Under the pieces are notes generated by a model that saw only the letters and a program-made list of their open reading frames with translations, did no database searches and had not been told where the DNA came from. 64,000 nt of DNA from Planctomycetota bacterium (GTDB taxonomy: Bacteria > Planctomycetota > Planctomycetia > Pirellulales > Pirellulaceae): the NCBI GenBank assembly GCA_024277285.1, contig JAJRVM010000080.1:3406-67405 (forward strand), given 5' to 3'. This document shows positions 28,536-39,416 of the stretch, piece by piece. A program made the translations under genes and the position numbers. Position 1 is the first letter of the stretch; the number at the start of each line of letters is the position of its first letter.

Positions 28536-29516
28536 CTAACGATAATTGTCGTGGCAGTCGACGCACGATCGACTGATGCTAGACATCGCTTTGCGCGCGG
28601 CCTCTTCGTCTTTCGCTTTCGCCGCTTTGGCCAGTTGGGTGCCACCTTGGATTAGCAATTCGGCAAACGGTCGGTACTCGTCGTCGTCGGCATCGTCCAT
28701 GCCCTCGCGCAGCAACACGTCACCGATCAACGCCGTAAGCTCCGCCTCGTGCACGATGTCGTCCACATGGGAACGCAGTTCGGTGCCGCTGTTGGTCCAG
28801 CTCTTCAAGTGGGCTTCGAGACGCGACTCGAGCAATTGCATCAATGGCGATCGATCGGCGACGTCACTCCACTGCATATCATCGCTGCTGGTGCCTTGCA
28901 GACGCGAGCCTCGCACCAGATCATCCAGGTCTTGTTTGCGTTTTGTGGATTCGTTGTAGACTTGAATGGAACCACCCGCCTTGAGGTTCGCGGCGGTGCG
29001 GGCAAACGCATCGCGCGCCAACGCGGCACTCGCTTGCCAACGTACGTCGCCGTCATACTGGTCGATGACGGCGAATAATACTGCCAGGAGCGAAAAGTCC
29101 TGGCGGGCAACTTTGTACCCGCGTCCGGCAAAACTACTGGGTGTTGTGACGGTCTTGTCGACGTTCAATTTCAACGCTTTGATTTCATCTTCGAGCGTTG
29201 CGACGCTGACTCGTCGAGACCAGCCTTTGGCACTCGTACTACCGCTCGGATGAGCAGCGGAATCGGGACCAGTCGGCTGGCCGGATGGTTTTGTGGCGAC
29301 AGATGAAGCGGCAGTGGTTCGGGGTTTGGTGCGCGGTCGTTCGCCAACAAGACGCGTAAACAGATCGTCGAAGAAGACGCGAGAAACATCGCTCGAGTCG
29401 AATTTGGGCGGGCGTGCGCGAACCCGATGTTGTGGTGCGGTTTGCTGTGCCTGGGAAAACGCCGTGATGACGCTGGCGAAGAGGAGGCAGGTGGTTATTA
29501 GCCGGATAGTTTTCAT
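28536..29516 (-). CDS. Secreted cytochrome c-like protein with C-terminal CXXCH
   Basis: Product of 326 residues with a signal peptide (MKTIRLITTCLLFASVITAFSQA). After a Pro/Ser/Thr-rich linker comes a helical region, and the protein ends SCVDCHDNYR, a heme c attachment motif at the extreme C-terminus, as in cytochrome c' and c556 types. No axial partner could be assigned by eye. The frame is open further upstream, but the ATG at 29516 gives the signal peptide. Confidence 0.72.
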   Translation of the reverse strand: MKTIRLITTCLLFASVITAFSQAQQTAPQHRVRARPPKFDSSDVSRVFFDDLFTRLVGERPRTKPRTTAASSVATKPSGQPTGPDSAAHPSGSTSAKGWSRRVSVATLEDEIKALKLNVDKTVTTPSSFAGRGYKVARQDFSLLAVLFAVIDQYDGDVRWQASAALARDAFARTAANLKAGGSIQVYNESTKRKQDLDDLVRGSRLQGTSSDDMQWSDVADRSPLMQLLESRLEAHLKSWTNSGTELRSHVDDIVHEAELTALIGDVLLREGMDDADDDEYRPFAELLIQGGTQLAKAAKAKDEEAARKAMSSISRSCVDCHDNYR

Positions 29517-29991
29517 AAGAGTCCGAATCGCGTTGTGTGTGAACAACGTAGGGAGTGTTGCACCGTTGCACGACGTTTGCGGTCGACCGACCGGCACCAT
29601 GCCGCGCACCAATCGCCCAACACCTGGGAACGCTCGGAGAGTGCGTTCCAGAGTATCCGATTGGCGGCTCGCAAATAGCACGCTACTATTATCGGCGAAT
29701 GCCACGCGCAAGGCAAGTTCACTCGGCGCGTAGCTTTCCGCTGCTGGCGCGGTGTCCCTATACGAAGGCCCCTATACGAAGGCCCGTGCGCCAGAGTCGT
29801 CCAGCTTAGACACGGAAGCGTGTGGACGTCAGGATTCACTGTGTCCGACCTGCTCTGCTGCTCTTGCCTCCGTGATGCGATTGTGCCGGCGGCGATAGGC
29901 ACTGGCCAACGTATTGGGATTCGGAGTACGATAAAGACTGCGAACAGTCACGGACAGGTACAGAAGATCAACGTTGTGTGATGAGTCGGTT
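29517..29991. other. Divergent intergenic region between the cytochrome gene and apbE
   Basis: No gene accepted. It contains a 14-bp tandem duplication, CCCTATACGAAGGC twice, at 29756-29783. Promoters for both neighbours should lie here but I could not identify them with confidence. Confidence 0.5.
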
Positions 29992-31110
29992 ATGGATTCC
30001 AGGCGAAAGACGAGTCGAAGGCAATTCCTCAAGGGTACGGCAGCGCTCGACGCCCTGCAGGATTTGCAATGGGAAAGCGCCGACGCCAAAGTGCGGTTCG
30101 CGAGCCCAGGTAGTGCATCACTCAGTGGCCGGCATGCGGATCCCTTGGTGCAGGTCGGGCGTCGCGCCATGGCCTGTGAGTTCCAGATCCTGTGCCACCC
30201 TGGGCGGTATCCAGGCGCGATCGAGGCGGCGAACGACGCGTTGGATTTGATTGATGAACTTGAAGATCAGTTGTCCGTTTTTCGTGAGCATAGTGAGGTT
30301 ATGCGCATTAACCAAAGCGCGCAATGTGAACCGTGCGGCGTCGAGTCCGAACTGTTTGCGTTGTTAAGTCGGTGTGTTGAATGGAGTCGCGCGACCGAGG
30401 GTGCCTTTGATATTACCGCCGGACCGCTGTGTAAGTTGTGGGGATTCCATAATCGCCAGGGTCGCTTTCCGGCCGTGGACGAGATCAAGCGTGTCAAGGA
30501 GTACGTTGGTAGTCAGTACGTCGAACTCGATCAAGACCGTAAGACCGTTCGATTCATGCGGCGTGGCGTAGAACTGAATTTGGGCAGTGTCGGCAAGGGG
30601 TATGCCATTGATCGTGCTGCTGACCTGCTCGACGCAGCAGGCGTGTGTGACTTTATGTTGCACGGTGGACAAAGCAGCATTCTGGCCCGCGGCGTGTGTG
30701 AGGAGAAAGACGAGACACGCGAGTGCGTTCCGTGGAGCGTAGCACTGCGACATCCACTGCGGCCGGAACGACGGTTGGCTCAGTTGGTCGTGCGGGACTG
30801 TGCGATCGGTACTTCAGGATCGGGCCAACAGTTCTTCTATCATCGCGGACGTCGCTATGGCCACGTGCTCGATCCGCGCACGGGGGCACCTGCCGAAGGC
30901 GTTCTGTCGGCAACCGTGTTGGCACCAAGGGCCGCTCGAGCGGACGCGCTGGCAACGACCTTCTTCGTGTTGGGCGTAGATGCCACGCGTACGTACTGCG
31001 AACAACATCAAGACCTGTCAGTTGTCTTTGTGCTGCCGGGTGCCCGACAAGGCACGGTCGCGATCGAGACGATTCGAACCAGCGGCGTATTGCAGTTGCT
31101 CGAGCCGTGA
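29992..31110 (+). CDS. apbE: FAD:protein FMN transferase
   Basis: Attaches FMN covalently to Thr or Ser of target flavoproteins (such as Rnf/Nqr subunits) outside the cytoplasm, using FAD. The 372-residue product begins with a twin-arginine-like leader (TSRRQFLKGTAAL) and has the family motifs: DQLSVFREHSEV, GAFDITAGPLCKLWGF, ELNLGSVGKGYAIDRAADLL, FMLHGGQSS, GHVLDPRTGAP and RADALATTFFVLG. The ATG at 29992 places the Tat motif correctly. The hydrophobic part of the Tat leader is weak, so export is less certain. No target flavoprotein gene is adjacent. Confidence 0.9.
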   Translation: MDSRRKTSRRQFLKGTAALDALQDLQWESADAKVRFASPGSASLSGRHADPLVQVGRRAMACEFQILCHPGRYPGAIEAANDALDLIDELEDQLSVFREHSEVMRINQSAQCEPCGVESELFALLSRCVEWSRATEGAFDITAGPLCKLWGFHNRQGRFPAVDEIKRVKEYVGSQYVELDQDRKTVRFMRRGVELNLGSVGKGYAIDRAADLLDAAGVCDFMLHGGQSSILARGVCEEKDETRECVPWSVALRHPLRPERRLAQLVVRDCAIGTSGSGQQFFYHRGRRYGHVLDPRTGAPAEGVLSATVLAPRAARADALATTFFVLGVDATRTYCEQHQDLSVVFVLPGARQGTVAIETIRTSGVLQLLEP

Positions 31111-31673
31111 AGCGTAACGGTGCGGTTCGGTGCCGTGTCAGCGAGCTCATTCGCAGTGGCGATACCGGCGCTGCGGAGCCGGGGCAGTTTCGGCTGACCC
31201 TCTTGTTATGTCGGATATGCTTCCACAAACCCCGCGGCAGTGGCGTATATTCTTGCGAAGCGGCCAAGAAAACGGAAGAAAAAGGACGAAATCGACCGGT
31301 TTGGCCGGAAATCAGCCTGCGAGGCGAGTCGACTTTCCGATAACATATGCAGACTTTGGTGGCGAAGCCAGTTGGTTTGGCTGGGCCGCCAAGCAATGCT
31401 GCGGTCGAGACGGCGCGCTGTTCGCGTCGCACGTCGGTCGGGCTTTGGTTGGCACGCTCAGATCGCCTGTGAAGGGACTGGGTTTGGCCGGCAGAACGTA
31501 GTGCCAGGCTTATGTCGTGGCTTTGCCATTGACGCTTCCGACCATTCGGAGCACGAACCGCAACAGGAAATGGCGTGTCATGAAGGGGTTTTCGTGACGC
31601 GGCACGGTGCGGAGCGAACCGCCGCTGGCGGTTTCCTCATGTTGTGGTTCCCAGCCATGGCAGGGGTGAAGCG
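31111..31673. other. Intergenic region, no gene seen
   Basis: Long open frames are present in more than one frame on the plus strand, but none shows a domain, a signal peptide or a ribosome site. I see nothing supportable. Confidence 0.4.
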
Positions 31674-32627
31674 ATGTGGCGACGGACCGCCTTGATCGTT
31701 GTGATTGGATTGTCACTTACGGCGCGCAGTAAGTTGAACGGACAGGAGAAAAAGGGGCGGAAGCAACCCTGCCCTGATCTTCTCTTTTCCGACCTTGGCT
31801 GGGTCCGTTTTGACGTCGTCATGGGGCAACTGGTCGCGGCCACGAACCGTACCAAACAGGATCGACAGCGAGCCGAACGCACGCTCCCTTGTGGCGGCAC
31901 GGAAACACTGGTTGTTTCGATTGACCGCGGCCTCACATCGCTGCAGTATCAATTGGAGAGCGATGCCCAGAAGCTAAGCTTACAAGTGATACGTCGTGAA
32001 AATGTTTGCATACGCTGGGAATCGTTGCCTCCGGGCGGCGTACGCACGACCATGCTCTACCAGCAGACGCCGGGCAAAGGAGTGGGGCTAACGATCCGCG
32101 TTGGCACCGAAGCGGAGCGGACCTATCAAGCTGCCAGTCTGTGGCATCTCTTGGTTGCCGAACCGGAGCTCCGCGAATCGCATATCTGCGACATACTCGA
32201 ATCGCTTCGCCCCGATTGGCACCTGCGAGAGGAAGTCAACACGATTCGCACGGCGTTGGTGAATACCGCACCTTGGAGCGTGCCTACCTCAATGGCGGAA
32301 GTCGAGGTTCTGGTGCGGCAGATGAAGCACGGTGATTTTTGCGTGCGCCAAGCTGCCGATCGTGAATTGCGATCGCGTGGGCGTGCGGTTCTCTGCTTGT
32401 TGGACAGACTCGATCCGCAGCGACTGGACTGCGAGCAACGGCTGCGTATCCACGAGATTCGCCGTCACTTGACAGGTAGCGGTATCGATACGCCACAGCG
32501 TGTCACCGCTTGGCTTATCAACAACAAACAGGTCTGGACGGCACTCGATAACCACGACCTCGATAAGCACGATGCGGCAACCGGTCATGTTGCCGCACGA
32601 GCGCATCTGACGCGGATCATCAAATAA
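31674..32627 (+). CDS. Secreted protein of unknown function
   Basis: Product of 317 residues with a signal peptide (MWRRTALIVVIGLSLTARSKLNG). No known domain is visible. The central part (about 50-170) has alternating strands, and the C-terminal part is helical with HEAT-like character (MAEVEVLVRQMKHGDFCVRQ, then ADRELRSRGRAVLCLLDRL), as in planctomycete secreted proteins that end in such helices. The ATG at 31674 has AGGGG upstream; an in-frame upstream start at 31644 would spoil the signal peptide. Confidence 0.7.
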   Translation: MWRRTALIVVIGLSLTARSKLNGQEKKGRKQPCPDLLFSDLGWVRFDVVMGQLVAATNRTKQDRQRAERTLPCGGTETLVVSIDRGLTSLQYQLESDAQKLSLQVIRRENVCIRWESLPPGGVRTTMLYQQTPGKGVGLTIRVGTEAERTYQAASLWHLLVAEPELRESHICDILESLRPDWHLREEVNTIRTALVNTAPWSVPTSMAEVEVLVRQMKHGDFCVRQAADRELRSRGRAVLCLLDRLDPQRLDCEQRLRIHEIRRHLTGSGIDTPQRVTAWLINNKQVWTALDNHDLDKHDAATGHVAARAHLTRIIK

Positions 32628-32698
32628 TACCGGAGCATGACTCGCGCGGCTGGATTCGCACAAATCCGACGCGGCGCGATCTCAGAACGAAACGAACT

Positions 32699-34480
32699 CT
32701 AGTCCCACCACCAAGCATCTCGTGGCAGCTTCGCCAGATCGGGTGCGGCCGCGTGATGTTGGGCATCCATGCGACCGTAAGTATCCGTCTTGACCGATTG
32801 GGCAGACACGAGTTGAGCGGTGTCGACCGAGACGCCGCCACTGACGCCAACCACAAACCGTTTCTTGCTGACATCAACGGCATTGATGATACTCTCCACC
32901 GCCCGTGGTGCCGGTCCCAGCGAAACTTGATAGGCATTTGCGTCGCCGAAGTGAGTCATATGCCAATTGACTTGAGTAGGCAGGTCTTCCGATCGCATGA
33001 TGCCGCAGACCAACGCCAGATCAAAGACATTGCGCAGCTCAGCATAGACTGGATATTTCTTGGCCAGCGTGTCGAAGTGCTTCGTGAAACTATGGGCAAA
33101 TTCGGCATTGAGCAAGTCGGATTTACCGGTATGGATACGTTCGCCCTTTTGCGTCAACATCTCATTTTCGCTCAACACGCGTACGCCTGGTCCGTCGAAT
33201 TGATACGCGTCGCGATCCGTGGTAGTGCGGACACCTTCGTAATTGAGCGTGACCCACCAACGCAGGACGCTCATCGGCAAGTCCCGATCGCCGGCGGTCT
33301 GTTTCAAGGTGTCCAAATAGCTGACGACGCCAAGCGTTCCTTCCTCAACGCCGATGCCAATGAGTTTCATGTGGAAGTCAGCCTCGACGAGGATGCGTGC
33401 CGCGTGGGTGCGCGAATCGATTCCCCAGACATCGATATCCTGCTTGCCCAACGCGTCGCGCAGTTCGGCGATCCAGCGATCGCGACGGTTGGGGCGAACG
33501 GCCTTGCCGCTCCAGGAATCAATAAACGCCTTAGCGGCGGCCAAGTTTTCCTGGCGTGGTTTGATGGCGCAGCCTAACCGGCCATGTTGATCGTATGCAT
33601 TACGTAGCAGCGTGACTAAATCGTCCAATTGCAATACGGGTGTTCCCGTTTCCACGTTGACGATGCGGCCTTGGGAATCGGTTCGCCAATCGCCAGCCGG
33701 GCCGGCCACAACGATGTCGCCCGTTTCCGGGTAGACGAGCAAGTACTTGACGCGATAGATGCCACCCAAAACACGCATCGCTTCGTCTGGCGATTTGCCA
33801 AACGCTTTGAGTAGTTGGAGTTGCCGTTCCAGACGGACCAGTGAAACTTTGCGCATGGCAGAAGTGCGACGAACCACGCGGTTGCCTGAGTCGGCCATAC
33901 CCTTTGCTCGCGCGCTGCCTAATAATTCGCTGTGACGCGGCGGAGCCAACCGTTTCATGACTCCCGACGTGTCAACGTACACGCCTGTTGGAAACGATTC
34001 GATCGCACCCGCCCCCCCCACTTCGTCCCAGGAATCCGGAGCAATCGTTGAGGTGATCAACTCGATTAGCGTGTCGAAGTCGGCCATCGCCGCACCGCCG
34101 TGGGCACCGATCGGGCGCGCTCCCATTTCGCCGGTGATGCGACTGCGGGCCAAGTCGCTCTTCACGCCCAACAGCGTTGCGAGTGATGCCTCGCGAGCAC
34201 CCATGTCGGCCTGCGCCGTTGCAATTTGGCCAAGGAACCGGTCACGCTGTTCCGTATCTGTGATGCCATGTGTCAATTGAAGGGCCGGCCCAAATTCGCC
34301 CGCCGCAACAGACGACGCAATGTCACGGTTCGTGGCCGTGTCGGCGGAGTTTGGAGCAGGCGGGTCAGTCGCCGCGGCACTTGCCAGGGGCACGACCAGC
34401 AGCGACGTGAAAACGAGCAGAACCAAGCAACGATTTGTCCAACCTGCGTTCCAGAAAAGTACGTTCCAGAAAAGTACCAC
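32699..34480 (-). CDS. DUF1598 domain protein, secreted
   Basis: Product of 593 residues if the GTG at 34480 is used. That codon has AGGAGG about 9 bases upstream and gives a signal peptide (CLVLLVFTSLLVVPLASA). The domain signature is DFDTLIELITSTIAPDSWDE then FPTGVYVDTSGVMKRL, and the C-terminal half contains VVGVSGGVSVDTAQLV. DUF1598 is known from planctomycetes with no assigned function. The frame is open to 34897, but that part is repeats and would bury the signal. A 15-bp duplication (34448-34477) at the very start of the gene gives FWNVL/FWN repeats before the signal helix. Confidence 0.8.
   Translation of the reverse strand: MVLFWNVLFWNAGWTNRCLVLLVFTSLLVVPLASAAATDPPAPNSADTATNRDIASSVAAGEFGPALQLTHGITDTEQRDRFLGQIATAQADMGAREASLATLLGVKSDLARSRITGEMGARPIGAHGGAAMADFDTLIELITSTIAPDSWDEVGGAGAIESFPTGVYVDTSGVMKRLAPPRHSELLGSARAKGMADSGNRVVRRTSAMRKVSLVRLERQLQLLKAFGKSPDEAMRVLGGIYRVKYLLVYPETGDIVVAGPAGDWRTDSQGRIVNVETGTPVLQLDDLVTLLRNAYDQHGRLGCAIKPRQENLAAAKAFIDSWSGKAVRPNRRDRWIAELRDALGKQDIDVWGIDSRTHAARILVEADFHMKLIGIGVEEGTLGVVSYLDTLKQTAGDRDLPMSVLRWWVTLNYEGVRTTTDRDAYQFDGPGVRVLSENEMLTQKGERIHTGKSDLLNAEFAHSFTKHFDTLAKKYPVYAELRNVFDLALVCGIMRSEDLPTQVNWHMTHFGDANAYQVSLGPAPRAVESIINAVDVSKKRFVVGVSGGVSVDTAQLVSAQSVKTDTYGRMDAQHHAAAPDLAKLPRDAWWWD
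34448..34477. repeat. 15-bp tandem duplication at the 5' end of the DUF1598 gene
   Basis: GTTCCAGAAAAGTAC occurs twice in tandem, in frame, directly after the proposed GTG start on the minus strand. Confidence 0.95.
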
Positions 34481-34530
34481 GTCCAGTTCCTCCTCGGATT
34501 GCTGCTCACGCCAACAGCCTTGCCCAGTAG

Positions 34531-34581
34531 CCCAGATCGCCCGGTGTCCCAGATCGCCCGGTGTCCCAGATCGCCCGGTGT
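34531..34581. repeat. 17-bp tandem repeat, three copies
   Basis: CCCAGATCGCCCGGTGT repeats three times, with a further partial copy (CCCAGATG) from 34582. Confidence 0.95.
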
Positions 34582-34696
34582 CCCAGATGTGTCCGGTAGC
34601 GCTAAGCGACGCTCTCCTGCAATCAGCCCCTGTAATCCCTTCAGCATGCCACAAACCCGAGGGGGGTGTCAAGCAACATTCCGATGATCCCAGATG

Positions 34697-35160
34697 ATCC
34701 CAGACAGTCTGATTTGTGCTTGGCCCCTCCGGGGCTTTTCTTGGGGGGGTGGTGTCAGGTTCCGGGGTCTGACGACCCCGGCAAAGGCTGTGTTGGCCCC
34801 TCCGGGCCAATGCTAGAAGCGTGTCACAATGAAAAAAAGCGTGAAGTGAATTCGGCCCGGCAGGGCCGGTACAGCCTCTGCCGGTGCCGTAAGGCACCGG
34901 TGTGGTTCAAACTAGAAGTGGCAAGCCCCGGATGGGGCGACACAGGAATTGTGATCGGTGCAGCCTGTATCGCCCCATCCGGGGCTCTTGTGGGGTTCGA
35001 GTTGCCAGGTTCCGGGGTCTGACGACCCCGGCAAAGGCTGTGTTGGCCCTCCGGGCCAGAGCCGCCGTGGCACCAAGAGAAATGGCAAGTCGACTCCGCT
35101 GCTTCAATCCCATGCTCCCGCTGGGGATCCCAGGATCCCAGACAGTCTGATTTGTGCTTG
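34697..35160. repeat. Hairpin cluster flanked by 26-bp direct repeats
   Basis: A 26-bp sequence containing GACAGTCTGATTTGTGCTTG occurs at 34697-34722 and again at 35135-35160. Between them a 54-bp sequence at 34756-34809 recurs at 35006-35058 with one base missing. Stem-loops include 34762-34781 (8 bp, loop TGAC; repeated in the second copy), 34794-34810, 34881-34900 (8 bp, loop GTAA) and 34925-34985 (22-bp stem with one mismatch, 17-base loop). No protein is encoded. Confidence 0.92.
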
Positions 35161-35484
35161 TAGCTTGGGATGCGACTCAATCACGGCAGAGTCTCCTCGT
35201 GCCTGCGCGGTCGATTGCCACGAGCGTGGCGGTAACTGTCAAAATGGCAGTCGCGCGGAGGCATTGTGCGTCGGCTCAAGTTGCGAGTATCGCAGCCGAG
35301 ACCCGAAAACGGAGTGGAAAAAGGCGGAATGGGGATTTCGCGAGTGATTTGGCGCGAAAATTGCCCAAAAGGAGGCCCGAGTAGGTCTCTGTTGACCAAT
35401 TTGGCAGCTGCGTCCAGACGGCTGATCGCTTGGGGACGCGGAATTTGGCGGATATGCGAATCAACAATTGGAGGTGTAGAGCAC

Positions 35485-35811
35485 ATGTCGACTGCGACAA
35501 AGAAGAAGTCCTCGAACAAGATCAAGCTCCAGCCGCTTGGCGACCGTGTGGTCGTTGAGCGTGAAGCATCCGAGGAAAAGACGGCTGGCGGGATCGTTCT
35601 GCCCAATGCGGCCCAAGACAAACCGGCTCGGGGAACGGTTCTCAGCGTCGGCGACGGCAAGCTGCTTGATGACGGGCGCCGTAATGAACTGCAAGTGAAA
35701 GTCGGCGACCGAGTGATCTTCAGCAGCTACGCTGGTGAGACCTTCAAGGTCAACGACGAGGAATTGTTGTTAATGCGTGAAGATGACATTTTGGCCATCA
35801 TCGAGGGCTGA
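35485..35811 (+). CDS. groES: Co-chaperonin GroES
   Basis: Caps the GroEL ring during protein folding. The 108-residue product has IKLQPLGDRVVVEREASEEK, the mobile-loop segment TAGGIVLPNAAQDKP and the C-terminal EELLLMREDDILAII. The N-terminal ten residues (STATKKKSSN) are a basic extension beyond typical GroES. GGAGGT precedes the ATG at 35485; the frame is open upstream, but that part is not GroES. groEL follows after 282 bp. Confidence 0.97.
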   Translation: MSTATKKKSSNKIKLQPLGDRVVVEREASEEKTAGGIVLPNAAQDKPARGTVLSVGDGKLLDDGRRNELQVKVGDRVIFSSYAGETFKVNDEELLLMREDDILAIIEG

Positions 35812-37716
<1,905 letters not shown>

Positions 37717-37742
37717 ACCAGCGTCGCTGTTTCCATAGCCGG

Positions 37743-37786
37743 AAGACCCCACTCAACACACTAATTGAGTGGGGTCTTTCTTTTTC
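37743..37786 (+). terminator. Rho-independent terminator of groESL
   Basis: A perfect 14-bp stem (AAGACCCCACTCAA with TTGAGTGGGGTCTT) around an 8-base loop, followed by a T-rich tract. It starts 27 bp after the groEL stop. Confidence 0.95.
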
Positions 37787-38175
37787 TTGCTGCTCACGCT
37801 GGATGTGGATAGGGCACCACCGCCGAGCGGCGCATTTTGACGAAGTAAAGCGACGGGCCATGACTCTCGCAGTTGGCTGGCGGCCCTGCGGCCCTGCTCG
37901 TCGGGGTTCCCAGCACCGGCCCGTTTAGTCCGAGCGGTCGGAGGAATCGAGATAATCGGCACGAAGCGGGGCTGGGGCTTGGTCACCGGGCCCGTTTGTT
38001 TGCCACCCTATGCCATTGAGTAATATACTGGAGCGTAGGTTCGGACGTGTCGCACGGGCAGATTGCGCGGCGCGCATTACGGCAATAGGCGCGCGGCACC
38101 CGAACCAGGTCCCAGCGTGCACCAGGTCCCAGCGTAGACCGTGGCGCTAGCCCCAGGTTGTCAGGAAACCTCCTC
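37787..38175. other. Intergenic region with 17-bp duplication
   Basis: No gene accepted. A 17-bp tandem duplication (ACCAGGTCCCAGCGTGC, last bases differing) lies at 38104-38137. Confidence 0.5.
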
Positions 38176-39387
38176 ATGAGCGCTCGTTATCTTGCCACCT
38201 TGATTCTGCTCTTCGGTGCCTTCCCGATCGTCGAGTTGCGCGCCGAGGTCTTCGTGTTGGCCAATGGCGGCCGCATCGAGGGAGAGTGGCTTAACCGCAA
38301 TGCCGAACCATTGGTCATGTATGACATCGCGACCACCGGCGGTGGTCGCATGACATTGTCAGCCGACCAGGTGGAACACGTGATTATCAAGTCGGAGGCA
38401 TTGCTGCGTTACGAAGCCGAGTTGCCTAAGGTTCCCGATACGGTTGAGGCGCATTGGGAGATGGCCGAGCGTTGCCGCAAAGCGGGGCTGACGCCCCAGC
38501 GCGAGATCCACTTGCGCCGCATCTTAGAGTTGGCTCCCGACCATCAGGACGCGCGACACGCATTAGGATTCAGCCGGGTCAACGACAAGTGGATCAAGCC
38601 GGACGAGTGGCTTGCGAAGCAAGGCTATGTACGACACAAAGGAGCTTGGCGACTGCCGCAAGAGGTGGAGCTCGCGGCCCAACGAGAGCGGCGCGAATTG
38701 GAAGAAAAAGAGTGGCGCAAGCGACTGCGACGCTGGCGCACGGCGATTTTCCGCGGTCGTCGGGATAGCGGACAGGCATTGGCCCAACTGCGTGCGGTCG
38801 ACAGCGCCTTCGCAATTACCGGGTTGGCGGAGATGCTCAAAGACAAAGATGCAACGAAGGCCCTGAAGCTACTCTACATCGATATCCTGGGACAATTCCG
38901 CAACACCAACGCCGCTGCGGCACTCTTGGAACGGGTAATGACCGACCCTGACATGGAGATTCGCGAACGAAGCATTACCGCCTTACAGAGGAACGGTCGC
39001 CAGCAGGCACTCACCTTCCTCACCCGCAGCCTGCGAGACAAGAACAATCAAGTCGTCAATGAAGCCGCGTGGGCGTTGGGCAAGCTGGATGACCCTGACG
39101 CGATCCCCGCGCTGATCGATGCCGTGGTCACCAAGCATAAGTTCAAAATCTACCCGGGCGGGGCTCCGGGAGGCATCAACGCCGGAATGGGGAGCAACGG
39201 TGGCGGGCTGCAGATGGGCGGGCGTCCGAAAATCATCGAACGCGAAATGCAGAATCGGCATGTTCTCAGCGCACTGACCTCACTTGTCTCCGAAGGCGTG
39301 AATTTCGCTTTCAACCAGCAAGCCTGGAAAGATTGGTGGGCTCAACAACAGGTGTCCGCCGGTGTAAACTTGCGCCGTGATCTGTGA
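38176..39387 (+). CDS. Secreted HEAT-repeat protein
   Basis: Product of 403 residues with a signal peptide (LATLILLFGAFPIVELRA). An N-terminal part (VFVLANGGRIEGEWLNR) resembles a small beta domain seen in planctomycete proteins. TPR-like helices follow (EAHWEMAERCRKAGLTPQRE), then a basic linker and HEAT repeats (about 235-325; RERSITALQRNGRQQALTFL, NEAAWALGKLDDPDAIPALI). A Gly-rich loop sits near 330-350. HEAT repeats bind other proteins; the partner is unknown. The ATG at 38176 has AGGA upstream. It converges with the transglutaminase-fold gene. Confidence 0.78.
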   Translation: MSARYLATLILLFGAFPIVELRAEVFVLANGGRIEGEWLNRNAEPLVMYDIATTGGGRMTLSADQVEHVIIKSEALLRYEAELPKVPDTVEAHWEMAERCRKAGLTPQREIHLRRILELAPDHQDARHALGFSRVNDKWIKPDEWLAKQGYVRHKGAWRLPQEVELAAQRERRELEEKEWRKRLRRWRTAIFRGRRDSGQALAQLRAVDSAFAITGLAEMLKDKDATKALKLLYIDILGQFRNTNAAAALLERVMTDPDMEIRERSITALQRNGRQQALTFLTRSLRDKNNQVVNEAAWALGKLDDPDAIPALIDAVVTKHKFKIYPGGAPGGINAGMGSNGGGLQMGGRPKIIEREMQNRHVLSALTSLVSEGVNFAFNQQAWKDWWAQQQVSAGVNLRRDL

Positions 39388-39416
39388 CGCAGTTGCCAAC
39401 GCGCCGACCGATTTAA

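Larger units (their letters stand above)
34481..35484. other. Divergent 1-kb intergenic region full of hairpins and repeats
   Basis: Separates DUF1598 (minus) from groES (plus). It holds 17-bp tandem repeats, two pairs of direct repeats and at least five strong stem-loops. Open frames crossing it are made of repeat sequence. No CIRCE element (TTAGCACTC-N9-GAGTGCTAA) was seen before groES. Confidence 0.75.

Noticed and set aside
31240..31695. A 151-residue plus-strand open frame starting with a basic segment.
   Set aside because: It overlaps the start of the better supported secreted protein at 31674 in another frame and has no recognisable domain.
34481..34897. An upstream extension of the DUF1598 gene.
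   Set aside because: The frame is made of the 17-bp repeats and hairpins and would hide the signal peptide.
35161..35484. A CIRCE/HrcA operator before groES.
   Set aside because: No TTAGCACTC-N9-GAGTGCTAA pattern or close variant was seen.
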